A stretch of 64,000 nucleotides of DNA from Numida meleagris (Eukaryota; Chordata; Aves; Galliformes; Numididae). The stretch is from NCBI RefSeq assembly GCF_002078875.1, contig NC_034409.1, forward strand, positions 15,911,111-15,975,110, read 5' to 3'. The position numbers and the translations under genes were made by a program. How positions within the stretch are numbered: the stretch's first letter is position 1; each line of letters begins with the position of its first letter. Below the pieces are notes generated by a model that did not search any database, was not told the DNA's origin, and saw only the letters and a program-made list of their open reading frames with translations. This document shows, in pieces, positions 49,906-61,604 of the stretch.

Positions 49906-51933
49906 GAAAAGTTCCAGAAGAGAACTCACACAGAGAAGAGCTCGATGATCTCCATGGTCTGAGCAGCCAGACCCAGGGAATATCAAAGGTCAATCAAGGG
50001 AGATCAAAGGAAGAGAGAAATGCCATCAGGCCAGTACTGCAGGATCCACAGCTGAACTTGGAAAGAAATTGGTAAATGAAAGCAAAGGGAATAGTGAAAG
50101 AATAGCAGTGAGGAAGGGAAGAAGAAAAAAGCTGGGGAAGTGATGGCATGTATGTCTGGGTGTGCTGGTGAGCAAGGGGAAAATCTAGGGGAGAACAGAG
50201 CACCTAGAAATACTGATATGGCATAAAGGAGCAAATGGGCTGAGCTTGGGACCAGGGACTGAGAAGGGGAGGAGAAGCAGCACCAGATCTACTGAGCCGT
50301 GCCTCAGCCTCCCCTTCACCACTTACTAGCAATACAGGACAGAGTGAGATGGTGGTTTCCTGGATTTGTTCTTGTAGACTACCATCTTAACATACGTGGA
50401 TGCTTATTTTCGTTGTTTATGCTGCAGCTGACATTCTTCCTTAGGACAGAGGGGCACAGTGAATCCTCATTCACCAAGAACTATCTAAGACCTGATGGAG
50501 AAGTAACTTTAAGACACATTTACTTGTATGATCAACACACTTAGAATGCAGACAAATCATGGGCTTAAAAAGTTGGTACTCAACAGGAATCTAAGGATCC
50601 CAGACATCAACCTTTACTGTTATATCTTCCCATTTATTTGATCTACGTTTCCATTCTTTTTTAATGAAGATGTTGTCCAAATTGTTCAGTTGTAAGGACA
50701 AAAAAGGAACAGTGCAGCATCTGTCTCTGTTTGAACACAATGAATCCCACAAAGCAAATTAAAAGTAGAAATCGCCATTGTGAAATGACATGAAACTTGA
50801 ACTGAAGCATGTTACTGCAGATCTCACCAGGAGAGAACTCACAGGAAATGGATTTGCCAGGCTACCTTAAAAATGAATGCTGCATGCTGAAATGCGGTTA
50901 TTTTCAAGAGAAATAATTTTCAGTAGAGGGAGCTGGAGGACTGTCGAACTTAAAACACTGAACAGCAGTTACCGCAGTAAGGCAGATAACTAAGTATTTA
51001 CAGTAACATGTAGAATTATTAAACAATGTACTAGAGAGTTCAGTGTCATAATGTGATTTAAACACTAGACCTCTCCACTTCAGCTTAGAGTGTGGAGAAA
51101 AAGTGATACGTATATAACTGCGCGCAAAGGCATTGCCAGATATACTGCTGAAAGATATTTTCCTTTCCTGGATTGGAGACACTGATTTGTGATACAAAGG
51201 CTCTACAAACAAAACAAAGCCGTATTTCTTTCCTCATTGAAAGTTAGTGGCAATATTTCCAATATGGTGACTTCGGACTGCAGGTTCAGAGATTCAAACA
51301 TGCACACCAGAAAACAACAGGCAGAGTTATCTATGCTGTCTCCATCCGGCTGTATTTGTATGCAAAATAATCTGCTTCTACCCGAAGGCAAATCTTGTGT
51401 GTGTGCAATTTTCTCTAGATGTGTCATTTTCAAACTCAGCATGCACTAAGCCTTTTTTTCTACTGAAACTGTTCCACCAGCATAGGCCAGGTAGCAACAT
51501 TTGAAGCACTGTGCCACATACAGCTGTTTAGAGCCCCTCAGTGCTGGTGAGCCTTTCTGTACTGACATCACTGTGTCACCAGTGCCAGTGAAGGCTGAAA
51601 AACAAGACTTTGACAGGTGTCTGAAAAGAGGAAAATGAGGTTACAGTGAAATATCTGATGTTATTTACAGGTCTTAATACATCTATGAATGTGTCTGAGA
51701 TTTTTTTTGGAGATGATGGCTTCTCTGCAGCCTCTGCTGCCAGTTGCCTCAGGCCTGTGAGTGAGCTCCGTTCATGTTCACAGCGAGACTTCAGGAGTCC
51801 CCTCCACGCCATGTCCATGCCACCAGGCAGATGGCATAAGCCCAAAGGACAATATGCTGCTTCTCCATCTTAACATTACACATCATATAGACCCTGCTGT
51901 CCTCTACAGAAGGACCCAGTGAGGTAATCTCTC
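49906..51933. other. Single-copy intergenic DNA
   Basis: No exon or repeat recognised. There are purine-rich stretches near 50080-50270. Confidence 0.5.
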
Positions 51934-52110
51934 ACAGAACCACAGCATGGCTGAGGCTGGCAGAGCCTCTGGGTTCCTCTGCCCAATCCCAGCAGGGACA
52001 CCCGGAGCAGGGTGCCCAGGGCCATGGCCAGGTGCCTTCTGGGGATCTCCGAGGAGGAGATATGCAGCCTCTGGGCAGCTGTGCCAGTGCTCAGCCACCC
52101 TCTGTGTCAG
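51934..52110 (-). mobile_element. CR1 LINE fragment, same subfamily as 7962 and 24717
   Basis: The minus strand ends CAGCCTCAGCCATGCTGTGG and TTCTGTGAGAG. The upstream part matches GGCACAGCTGCCCAGAGGCTG, the equivalent of the CR1 GGCACAGGCTGCCCAGAG block. Confidence 0.82.
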
Positions 52111-52720
52111 TCGTCCTCCTGCTCATGGGTCTGTTGTTATAGGCTGGTACTCATGAGAGAAGGGCAGAAGAACAAACAGGAGGCTGCAGAGTGTTAAATA
52201 GGAGTCACCATGCTAAGTGCATCAGTGCATCTCCAGAGTCAAGCTGCTTTAGCTATTTTCTAAACAAAGGATGATGGCTAAGTTCCTAAGGCCATCACTC
52301 ATGAGAGCAGGTTTGCCATACCCTAAAGATCTGGGACTTGTGTCAGGACCTTACAACCTACCTGGCATAGCATAACCACCTAAAGCGGGCAACTTTTAGA
52401 CTGCTGGCCAAGAGCTGACACAAGATCTGAAGGGCCAGCGCACTTGTTGCCAGGCCCTAGCCTCACCCTCACCTCAGTGAGTGGGCATTGCCTTCAGTCG
52501 GCTGGTTGTGCTCAGCCCCTGCAGCTCTGTAGTTCGGCAGTTCATAGTCAGCAAGTAATAAAACCACACGGTCATCAACAATGTCTCCACTCCTGCTAAA
52601 ATGCCTGTGGTCTTAGCCTGGAGATAATGGCAACCTCATTTCATGATATATGTTTTCTGATTTCACCTTCACATGGACCAAAGCCTGTTGTTAGTAAGAC
52701 ATCAGTTTGATGAGAGTAGA
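52111..52720. other. Single-copy DNA between CR1 copies
   Basis: Nothing recognisable. Confidence 0.5.
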
Positions 52721-53485
52721 AATCATAAAATATCCCAGATTGGAAAGGACTCACAAGGATCACTGAGTCCAACTCCTGGCTCCACAAAGCACCACCCAAA
52801 ATTCAAACCCTATGACTGAGAGCGTTGTTCAAACACTCCTTGAACTCCAGCTGCTCGGGGCCACGCCTACTGCCCTGGGCAGCCTGTTCCATATCCACCG
52901 CCCTCTGGGGCAGACCCTTTCTCTAACCCCCCGACCCTCCCCTGACACAGCTCCATGCCGTTCTCTCGGGCCCTGTCGCTGTCACAGAGAGCAGAGCTCA
53001 GCGCTGCCCCTCCGCTCCCTGTGAGGAGCTGTAGCCGCCATGAGGCCTCCCCTCAGCTCCTCTGCTCTGGGCTGAACTAACCCAGGAACCAGCCACTCCT
53101 CACACACCTTGCCCTCCGGACTCTTAATCATCTGTGCAGCCCTCCTCTGGATGCTCTCTAATAGCATTATGTCCTTCTCATATTGTGGCACCCAAATGCA
53201 CCCAGTGCAGGAGGTGAGGCCGCACAGCACAGAGCAGAGTGGGACAAGTCCTCCCCTCACCCGCTGGCAGTGCTGGGCCTGGTGCACACCAGGGCAGAGT
53301 TGGCCCTTTTGGCTGCCAGGGCACACTGCTAGCTCAGATTTAACTTGCTGTCAACCAGAACCCCCAGATCCCTTTCTTCAGGGCTGCCCTCCAGCCTCTC
53401 ATCCTCCAGCCTGTACATTTTCCAGGGTTCTGCACCCAGGATGGTTCTTGCTCTTGTTAAACTTCATGCAGTTGGTGATTGATCA
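52721..53485 (-). mobile_element. CR1 LINE, long copy of a GC-rich subfamily
   Basis: The antisense tail is AATCATAAAATATCCCAGAT. It continues through CACTGAGTCCAACTCCTGGC and CCCTGTCGCTGTCACAGAGA to GTTAAACTTCATGCAGTTGG. On the minus strand the ORF2 C-terminal region is frameshifted several times. Confidence 0.94.
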
Positions 53486-53685
53486 CCATGTTAATTTGTT
53501 AAGACCTTTCAGTGAAGAACCTTTTCCTAACACCCACCTGATCCACTCTAGAAGCTGCTTCATGCCATTCCATCAAGCCCTCTCACTGTCACCAAAGAAC
53601 AGAGTTCAGTGCTGTCCCTCCATTCCTCTTGCAGGGGACGTTTCAGGAGTCATGAAGATCTGACATGTGCTCCCCAGTAGAAATC
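53486..53685 (-). mobile_element. Second partial CR1 of the same subfamily, abutting the first
   Basis: From about 53505 the sequence AGTGAAGAACCTTTTCCTAA...CCCTCTCACTGTCACCAAAG...CAGTGCTGTCCCTCC repeats the 52900-53035 part of the neighbouring copy in the same orientation, at lower identity. It lacks its 3' tail. Confidence 0.7.
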
Positions 53686-56600
53686 TAATCCCACCTGAGG
53701 AGCATTAAAAACACAGTAAGTGTAGTGCATGTCAGTCATTGCCTTCCTCTTAAGGGAGCAAGGAGGCCCAGGAAGCTTTGGCCATCATCACTGAGAGATG
53801 GGACTGAAAAGAATTCAAAGTACAGAGATGTGTGCTTTTAAAATGGTACAGAATTCATTTCCTTAGCCCTCAACTACATCTCAGCAACCTTTGTTAGAAG
53901 GTAGAAATTGGAAATCTTGGTAGAAATCAGTAATAGTACCAGTAATCTCCCACAGTCCTTGCATGTTTAATACCAGATCCACCGAGTCAGACGGCCAGTA
54001 AGGGATGGGCTGTCAGCAAACTTTTTCATCTGCTTCATCCTCTTTAAATTCAGGTGATAAAACTGAGCACAATCCACTTTGCTAGCAAATTCCTGCTGAG
54101 TGTTTTCACAGCAGTGTTAACTGAATTTATCCAAGACCAGTGAGGTTTCCTCCAGCACACGAAGGCAGGGCAGCCAGCAATGGCCTTCAGTCCCAAAACT
54201 CAAGCAATTTAGAGGTGCAGGCAACATTTTTGTTGACTATGAGGATGAGACTGGACTGCCAAGTGTGCACAGCCACGTATCTTTCAACATTTGTGCTCAT
54301 CTCATCCCCCTTCTGCTCTAAGCTGCTCAGAGGTGGGCCTACAACGAAGCACAGGCCCTGCGTGCTGCTCCCATTCAGCAGCCAGGGGACAGACCCCTCA
54401 GCACAGACAGCAGCAGGTGTCTGCTTCCTCCCTGCCTGGCTTTCCTCCACTGAGTCTGTACACACTTTTATCTAGGAAAAAATATGCATTGTTTCGTTAG
54501 CCCAAAGCTTTACCTACGCACAGAGGAGAGAACAAACAGCACAATCTGCCATTCCACTGAGAGAATACGCCCATGTTTGCTTTTTCCAGGTCCCTGCTAC
54601 CAGGAAGCAGAGGATTTTCTGAAAATCTCTGATTGGAACTTGCAACTAAACCAACACCAGGGTGTTCAGGTTTCACCCATTTTCCCTTGATAATATCCAG
54701 CATTACAAGACAAAATGGATAAGAGAAGCACCTGAGAGCTGCTTGTTTTATTGGGTTGATTCTTCTTGGGGTAGGCCTTGCAACTCTCAGAGTGGTTCTT
54801 TCTTTGATAGGTATTGCTGAGGGGAGATACCTGTCCTAAATACATCCATCACAGCTTCAGACAGCATTCTATGAAGACATGATCTCTAGGAACTAACAGT
54901 ACCAACTTTGATTGAAAACTATGCAGATACATGTTCCTTTTCTGCAGAGAGCCTGTCAATACTGCCTTTCTTTCTACAGAGTCACTTCTTTAGCAGTAAA
55001 CAGAAATCAGCTTCAAGCAGTTTTTCTTGATATCGGTATTCTGCTCAAACACTGTTTTTTTCCTGCTCTGTCTGAATATTAATCCTGGCTAGGCAAAGAA
55101 CAGTGGACTGAGAGGAAGCGCAGTAACATAGGTATGGGAACTCTCTTGGAGGGAATGAGTCCCTATGCCCAGTCTGGGCAGAACAAGCTTACGCTAAGGG
55201 CAGTTGAGTTAAGCAAGTAACTGAAGATTCTTAGCTACAAAAATCTTTAACATGATCTGTTCTGACAGCTAAGCTACTTCGCAGAACTCCCATCACTGAA
55301 TGCTTTTAAGAACAGCTTACAGAAATACCCAGGAACAGCTCAGGGCTTTATGTATGCAGTCATTTTCTGTGGGAATTTTGCCCACAGAAATTACACAGTT
55401 TATGGATCAGCCCCTCAGCTGTGCGCGTTGCTGTCCTACAGCTTTAACCTCAGCATCACTGCCATGCTAACTCAGCCCTCCTCCTTGCTTGCTGCCCAAT
55501 GGCCCCCTTTCCTGAAATACAGTTGCTAAATATTAACATGAAAAATAAATATTCAGCAGATTAAACTCATCAGCCATTTCAGATTACTGCACATTGCTCC
55601 AAGGAGTTGCTTTTACAATTGTCCTTTAGCACCTCTCTTTGAGATGCTGCTCTTCTGCTGAAGTTTGCAAATATAGAGTACAACTTTTTAGGATTATGTC
55701 TTCTCAAGAGCAATAAACCTTTTATTCTGTCTGCCAGTCATAAATATTCAGCTTCTGGTAATCTATCCAAGCCTTTATTGCCAGCTTCTCTCTGCAGTTA
55801 AAGTACACATGCCCAGGCAGTGCTTTCCAGAAAAAAAAAAAAACAACCAAAGACCCTGCCATATCTGTGCTTTGTTTTCCTATTTCTTATTTTTCTTCTA
55901 AAAACTTTTTTGCATTTTCTCATGATCATCCTTTCCAGGATTTGGCCTCCCTTTCCTTTTCCTTTTCCTTTCCCTTTCCCTTTTCCTTTTCCTTTCCCTT
56001 CCTTAAATTTGCATCACTTCTGTTATTCCTTCAGTACTTTTCCTTTATGGATAATCAGTTGCTCCCTTTTTTTTTCCCCCTGTTATACACTATGAAAATC
56101 TTTACACACAAACCAAACAAGTCAGCCCTATACCTTAGGTGAAACAGATGCCAATAACAGCAAGCTCTTCTCATGTAAGAGTCTTAAAGAAGCAAACACC
56201 TTCTGAAGACAATCTTTTGTCAGCAAATCAATATGTGCTTGCTAGGAACTGTTTCTAAACAGTAGGAAAATGAATAAAAAAAAATTGTTAATCCTCTCAT
56301 AGCAGAGTATTTGAAAGGCCCAAAAGCAGACCAAATGTCCCACCTCCTTTAAAGCAATGGGACTAGTCACACATTAATTGAGAATGTGCATAAGCCCTGG
56401 CAAGATACACGCTGCATGTACATCAGTGGGTGAGACATGGACATGGCCTGGGGAAACTGCTGCTTCACTGTGGACAGAATTCATTTGCTAGAACTTGAAC
56501 ACCAGCTAGAATCTATTAAATGTGCTTAACTATCTGCTAAAAATTTGAAATAAGCAATGTGACTAAGACGAAGGATAAAATCCTATTATTCATATTAAGG

Positions 56601-57269
56601 CAGGAGTTCTAAAGAAACAGCAAGACAGACATGTTTGGAGAAATTTCTGACTCTAGATACATAACATCTTTCTGTTCATGAATATACGAGCTATATGGTG
56701 ACATTCCTGCAAACACTGGCTTGTTGCATAACTTCAAAAGCAAAGTCTGTGAAGTGCTGAAAAGCATACTCTTACTGTGCCTACTGTTCACATATAAAGA
56801 ACATGTTTTACTTCTTAGTAGGAAGCATACTGCATCAATAATTACTGCAATTCAAGTCTAAAAAGTACGTTTTTGGCATACAGTATGTATTAATTTAGTA
56901 TAATATGTAGTCCATGTTTATTACAATGGTAGTTGTCTTTGACATTTTGTAGTTTACAATTTTTTAAAGCCAGTAACTCCAAATACTTACAACTAAGATT
57001 TTTCTTCCCCTTCAATCTTTAGTTTCTCTTAATAGGATTACATAGTTGTAGGAGCAATCCAGCCTCACTAGCTGCTTTTCTTCACTCTTAGCATTGCCTG
57101 CACTCACGCTGGCTGTAAAGCAGTGGTCAATGCTAATGAAAGCTTATGAATTACTTCGCTGCCGCTTTAACCCACCCACATCCATTACACTGGGTGCATT
57201 ACCTCTGATAGGCAGAAACCTCACAACAGATATTTTCTTTCAAATCAAGCTGTAAAAAGAAGAAAACCA
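53686..57269. other. Single-copy DNA between the CR1 cluster and the CERK 3' end
   Basis: It has an A-run (55829-55842) and a CCTTTT tract (55947-56002). No exon recognised, including none resembling the gene expected next to CERK in mammals. Confidence 0.5.
55947..56002. repeat. (CCTTTT/CCCTTT)n polypyrimidine tract
   Basis: About nine C2-3T3-4 units. It produces a meaningless Phe-Pro repeat frame on the plus strand. Pure polypyrimidine of this length can form triplex DNA. Confidence 0.9.
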
Positions 57270-57291
57270 CAGTATCGCTGTACAACATAAT

Positions 57292-57297
57292 TTTATT
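57292..57297 (-). terminator. Candidate distal CERK poly(A) signal AATAAA
   Basis: On the minus strand an A-rich run leads into AATAAA, followed 3' by TTATGTTGTACAG and then a TG-rich stretch (TGTGGTTTTC), which resembles a downstream element. It lies about 2.6 kb after the stop. The surrounding A-run makes a chance AATAAA easy. Confidence 0.35.
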
Positions 57298-57655
57298 TTT
57301 TTTTCCAATGAATTCCTTTAGCCTCATAAAACAGTACACATTTTCTAATCTTGAAGCCAGCAAGATTGGGAAATAAAAAAAAAACAACAAAACAGGGAAT
57401 CAAACTTGGTTTTCCCATACTTGACTTTCATACTGAGACTACATTCTGAAGGAAAAAAACCTAGAATTAAAATGAAAGCATGTACTACGTACACAGCTCT
57501 CTTCTTAAAAATGAACTGGATATGTCATACAGCTCATCTATGCTGCTTTGCTAGTATAATATGCTACAAATAGAATTATTCAATTCAACTATGCAGCTTT
57601 CCTATTTTCTAAGATATTTTAATATGTTGCAATACCTTCAGTATTTACTTAACGC

Positions 57656-57661
57656 TTTATT
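57656..57661 (-). terminator. Candidate internal CERK poly(A) signal AATAAA
   Basis: The minus strand reads CATAATAAAGCGTTAAG about 2.2 kb after the CERK stop. It is a canonical hexamer outside any A-run. Only RNA 3'-end data can decide between this and the distal site. Confidence 0.35.
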
Positions 57662-59863
57662 ATGATACTATTGAATGATCTTTTCCTCCTTCTCTTCCGG
57701 TGGCTCTCTTTCAGAATGGAGGCCTTCACTGTGGCCTTTTTTGGAAACACCAGGTGCAGTTTCAGACATTGCAAGTACTCAAAGCACTTCAACATCACAA
57801 CCAGATTAATCCAGCATTTTTTTTTTTTTTAAGAGTCTCATGACTTACTAGCAAACTAATGGAAAAAAGCTGGTTAGTATTTCTGCTGTTCTCACAAATG
57901 AGAAATTGATCTAGATAGCTGTAACGCTTCATCTGTTGGTGAGTGGTATTTACACTGTCATATGCTAGCCAAGAATTACAGCAATTTGAAATCTTGGTTC
58001 TTTTACAGTATTCAGAGCTAGACCGAGCTAACTGTAGAACTTTTTAAACAAATTATACTTTCCAAAGGTATTTGTGTTTGTATGACTGCATCTTTCATTT
58101 TCCACAGGGTTCTTCATTCAAAAGTACCATTTCTCTTGCTAAATATGGCTTTAAAAATACAGTATATTTAACATTTTTGCATTACAAATGTCTGAAAAAC
58201 ATTGGGTAAATCAACTTTTCAAATCATTGTATTACTGAGGAAAGTAAACAGCACTACTTTTGGAAAAGTATTCAAGTATCTCCCTGAAATTTTATATAAT
58301 GAAAAACAGATCCTAAACTTTGTATGACTGTACTTAAGCAATTATCATTCACAAATCTTTTTGGTTTTTTGTCATACGCAACAGTATGAATAATACTTGT
58401 AGCAACAATATAGCACATCATTTTGATATTACACAAAACTGGAATGTTTCAACAGAAAAAAATAAATCAGCCATATAAAACATATTTCAAGTGCTTCAGT
58501 AATAAACTGACCAATCACCATGGCTTACACAGAGCAAATATACAGGAAACATGAAACCAGCATAAGGTGAATGACAGAAATGCCAATAAATATACATGAA
58601 TAGAGAATAATTAGCTGTTCAGATAGACACACAAAAATCTGAGATGCAGCGAGCTTTAACGAAGAGAGTGGAGGTTAAGTTCTGATCCTCATCAAACAGG
58701 AACAAATCTGCTTGACAAGAGGAAAATTTTGCCCCAAGACTACACTTTGGATGTGTGTGAGCCACAATACACAAATTCAAGTATAACTTAAATAATCACT
58801 CTGTAGTTGTACTTGATAGTCTAATGTATTTTCTGTAAAAACAAGTCAGCACAGTGATTTGTGATTTATCAGATGCCAGTTTCTTCCTTTGACTTCACGT
58901 CACACTTTACTTTGCTTCATATTTAATAAAATATTATTTTAAAAACATTCAGTCATCAAATAATATTTTCAAACTTAACATTCCAACATCTTATTTTGCA
59001 AAGACATTTTCATGTATGTTATAGAATCTCCAAAGAATTGTGTACTGAAGAGGAAAGCTTTTCATATGTTAATTTTAGCTATTTTTAAAATTGTAAAATT
59101 TGCTGGTGTTCTATAAGATATTTATATTTTCCCTTGCCTATGCCTTCCTGGTATTACACACACCCCTGTGAGTTGCTTGCAAGACATTTCAGTTGCAGTA
59201 CACGGTATTTGGTATAATCCCAACAGTCATTAGACGCTTTATAATCCCAAACAGCAGCATGCAAGGAAGCACTTATAAACAGGATATACAGGAGAAGTTA
59301 TGATCTATCTACAGATGTGCTTTTGTTTTTAAAAATATTTCTAAACTGTTATTGTTATTACTTAATGCCAGGAATGTGTATTTGAATTGCATTGATAAGT
59401 TGCAAAGTATTGTCAGAACTACAAAAGGAAAGATTAAAAAAAAAATATGCAAATGACAACACTGTTGTCCAGCATTTAAGCCACATGCAATATTTAACAC
59501 TCCCAGCGGAACACATTCTCTCAGATACTGAAGATACCTTATCTTTGTATCCTGGTTTGATGGCAATATAAAGTTCAGTGTTTTATAACAATTACATATT
59601 ATTGCAACACAACTGCTAAACCAGCTCTCTAAAAAAGCACAGTATTTATCAGTTGTTGTGTATACATATACGTACGCCAATTCTCTCTTCTCTAACATAA
59701 CTTAGATTACATTACTCCAAGACATATTTTAATGACTACAGTGTTAAAAAAAAAGTGAAATAAAAAGTCTAAAATTATATTGAAACTATCACAAAAAAAT
59801 CCTAAAATTTTAAAATACTTGTCAATTTGACTAAAACGTATATATACTCAATTTCCTTGAGCA

Positions 59864-59869
59864 TTTATT
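59864..59869 (-). terminator. Candidate proximal poly(A) signal AATAAA just after the CERK stop
   Basis: An AATAAATGCTC sequence on the minus strand begins about 30 bases after the TAG stop. If used, it would give a transcript with almost no 3' UTR. No clear downstream GU-rich element was seen, so use is doubtful. Confidence 0.2.
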
Positions 59870-59899
59870 TTTTTCTTCTCCTCATCGGAGGAACAGTAC

Positions 59900-59999
59900 C
59901 TATACTAATTGTTCAATGCTACTCTGGCTGTAGGCAGCTTCATCTTTACAGTTTTCCTCGATTCCCCTTGCAAACAGTTTCATTAACTGGCAGTGAACC
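59900..59999 (-). CDS. CERK: Ceramide kinase, last coding exon with stop codon
   Basis: This 100-bp coding exon segment starts after acceptor TTCCATCTCTTTCAG. Its first G completes the split AG|G Arg codon from the previous exon, followed by 32 codons and a TAG stop at 59900-59902. It reads VHCQLMKLFARGIEEN, which is the conserved CERK end, then a tail CKDEAAYSQSSIEQLV. From memory the human protein has a shorter tail after GIEEN (ending about nine residues earlier) and no similarity there, so the last 16 residues are lineage-variable. Reading frame, splice phases and stop all agree, so this is a functional 3' end rather than a processed pseudogene. Confidence 0.94.
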
Positions 60000-60950
60000 C
60001 TGAAAGAGATGGAAATCAATTAATCATACTTTAAAAAAAAGAAATGATGCTATATATTTAATTCTAATGATCTATGAATCTTGGGCGCTTGAACAAAGGT
60101 CCTCACTTCAGACTACAAAAATAGCCTTCATTCCTCTAACAATCTTTCCCTGCAAGGAAGGCTGCATGCTTTCACACTTCCATCACTCCTGCTAGTGATT
60201 TGTTCCACACATCAAGTTCCATGGGACATCAGGAGAAGATGACCTTATACAATATACATTGTATACACTGGACTAACTTAGATGCAAATATTTAGTTTTG
60301 CATTTTTGTTTCTCTTTGATCTAAAGCAAACAAAAACACACAAACCAAACAAAAAAAGCCCTTCAAATTTCAAGAGCCACTATTCTCTTCTAATTTGATT
60401 ATCTGCAGAACTGCAAACTGCTTTCTCCATATGCCAAGGCTTAAGATAAGACTGGGCTTATCAGGCATCAAAATATACAGAAACACTGAGCATGTCCCAT
60501 ATTTTGTAAGACAGAGGTGTCAGTTAAGCAGCTATCAGTTGGTTTCTATATGACTTTTTAAAAATGGAAAAAATGACTAGCATTTTCCTGAAAAATACTC
60601 TGTTTAATAGAAAAGCTAGTGTTCAGAGTAACAAAATACTCCGTTCATTTAAAAAGAGTCCTCCCAACAATATCTCCAACTTCAGCCCTTCAAACATGTA
60701 GCATCAGATTCTAAGAACTAAGCTGGACTTCAAGGGTAGGGTTATCTCTCTCAAAGTGGTCATTTACGATAGATGGTTGAACTGGAAAGGACCCAAAACA
60801 GCAAAACCAAAAACAAATTAAGTTTATTATCAAAACACTCAAATATGCTGTGGTGGGGACATGTTTTGAGAATATCTTTATGAGCATCTTTAAATCAATG
60901 AAAAGGCTCAGTATATTTTCTGGTACATATAGGGAAAAATTGATGCTCAC
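60000..60950 (-). other. CERK last intron
   Basis: This 951-bp intron runs from donor GTGAGC to acceptor CTCTTTCAG. It is AT-rich with short A/CA runs near 60325-60360 and shows no interspersed repeat or second coding segment. Confidence 0.9.
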
Positions 60951-61159
60951 CTCACTTCAATTGCTGAACTGTCCAGAGTTTCTCCATCACAGTTCCAAGT
61001 GCTGTTAGCAATATTGCAGCAGCAGGCTGGATGATCTCTGCAGAACTGGCCAAAATGTTTCTTTCCTATGTCTGTGACACTGCTTTCATTGTCTTCTGAA
61101 AGCTTTGATGTAAATTGAAAACTCTTCACCCGATAAACATCTACAAACGAGAAGTCAAA
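60951..61159 (-). CDS. CERK: Ceramide kinase, penultimate coding exon
   Basis: This 209-bp exon follows acceptor TTTTTTCTTTGTAG in phase 0 and ends with the first two bases of an Arg codon before donor GTGAGC. It begins FDFSFVDVYRVKSFQFTSK, continues through a variable acidic linker (SEDNESSVTD), then a Cys-rich stretch HPACCCNIANSTWNCDGE and ends AIEVR. The total of 70 residues, counting the split Arg, is the same as in human CERK. The CCC cluster and the WNCDGE motif are preserved, so the exon appears intact and under constraint; the linker is the diverged part. The intron before it (61160-63167) carries two CR1 pieces and the intron after it (60000-60950) carries none that I see. Confidence 0.96.
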
Positions 61160-61604
61160 CTACAAAGAAAAAACAATCAATCAAAAAAGGCAATTACAAT
61201 TATTTAAATATACTTGATACGTAAAGCAACTCAGCATGTCACATTCTGTACTCAGGAAAGTCTGTCATTTCCAATTTTTTAGAGAAGTTCACCTGAGGCA
61301 TAGAATGACTTTTGTTTTTAAAAAACTGCACAAGCCAGAAAACATAAACTAAAACTGGAATCCTACTTTCCATGGTGCTCTTCAAGTAGCAGCAATACAG
61401 CCACTTTTTGGAAAATGAGGTAACAGGTTCTGAGATTAGAAGTAAATGGGATATAAGAACTATTAAAAAAACCTATAAAAATTGATTGTAACGTGGAATC
61501 TAAGTCAAAAAGGTTTGGCTTGGATCCTTCTACCATCCTTACAAATTGTTCAACTACAACTCTAAAGATGAGCTATTCTGAGCCTTATCCTTCAGCATTT
61601 AGGA

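Larger units (their letters stand above)
57270..59899 (-). other. CERK: Probable CERK 3' untranslated region
   Basis: The sequence after the CERK stop is AT-rich, free of CR1 for about 2.6 kb, and has no coding similarity that I recognise. A long 3' UTR is known for mammalian CERK mRNA, and 2.3-2.6 kb here would match that size. The far boundary is a guess set by the last plausible poly(A) signal. The open frame of 129 codons within it (59309-59698, minus) looks like chance. Confidence 0.5.

Noticed and set aside
49250..49993. 247-codon minus-strand ORF as a host gene
   Set aside because: Its sequence is the CR1 ORF2 C-terminus ([27 protein letters not shown]), inside a typical truncated CR1.
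55820..56142. Phe-Pro repeat proteins
   Set aside because: Translation of the CCTTTT simple repeat.
57700..57790. Splice acceptor CTCTCTTTCAG on the plus strand as the start of a convergent gene
   Set aside because: Only a short open stretch follows, with no matching donor or protein similarity, and it lies inside the presumed CERK 3' UTR.
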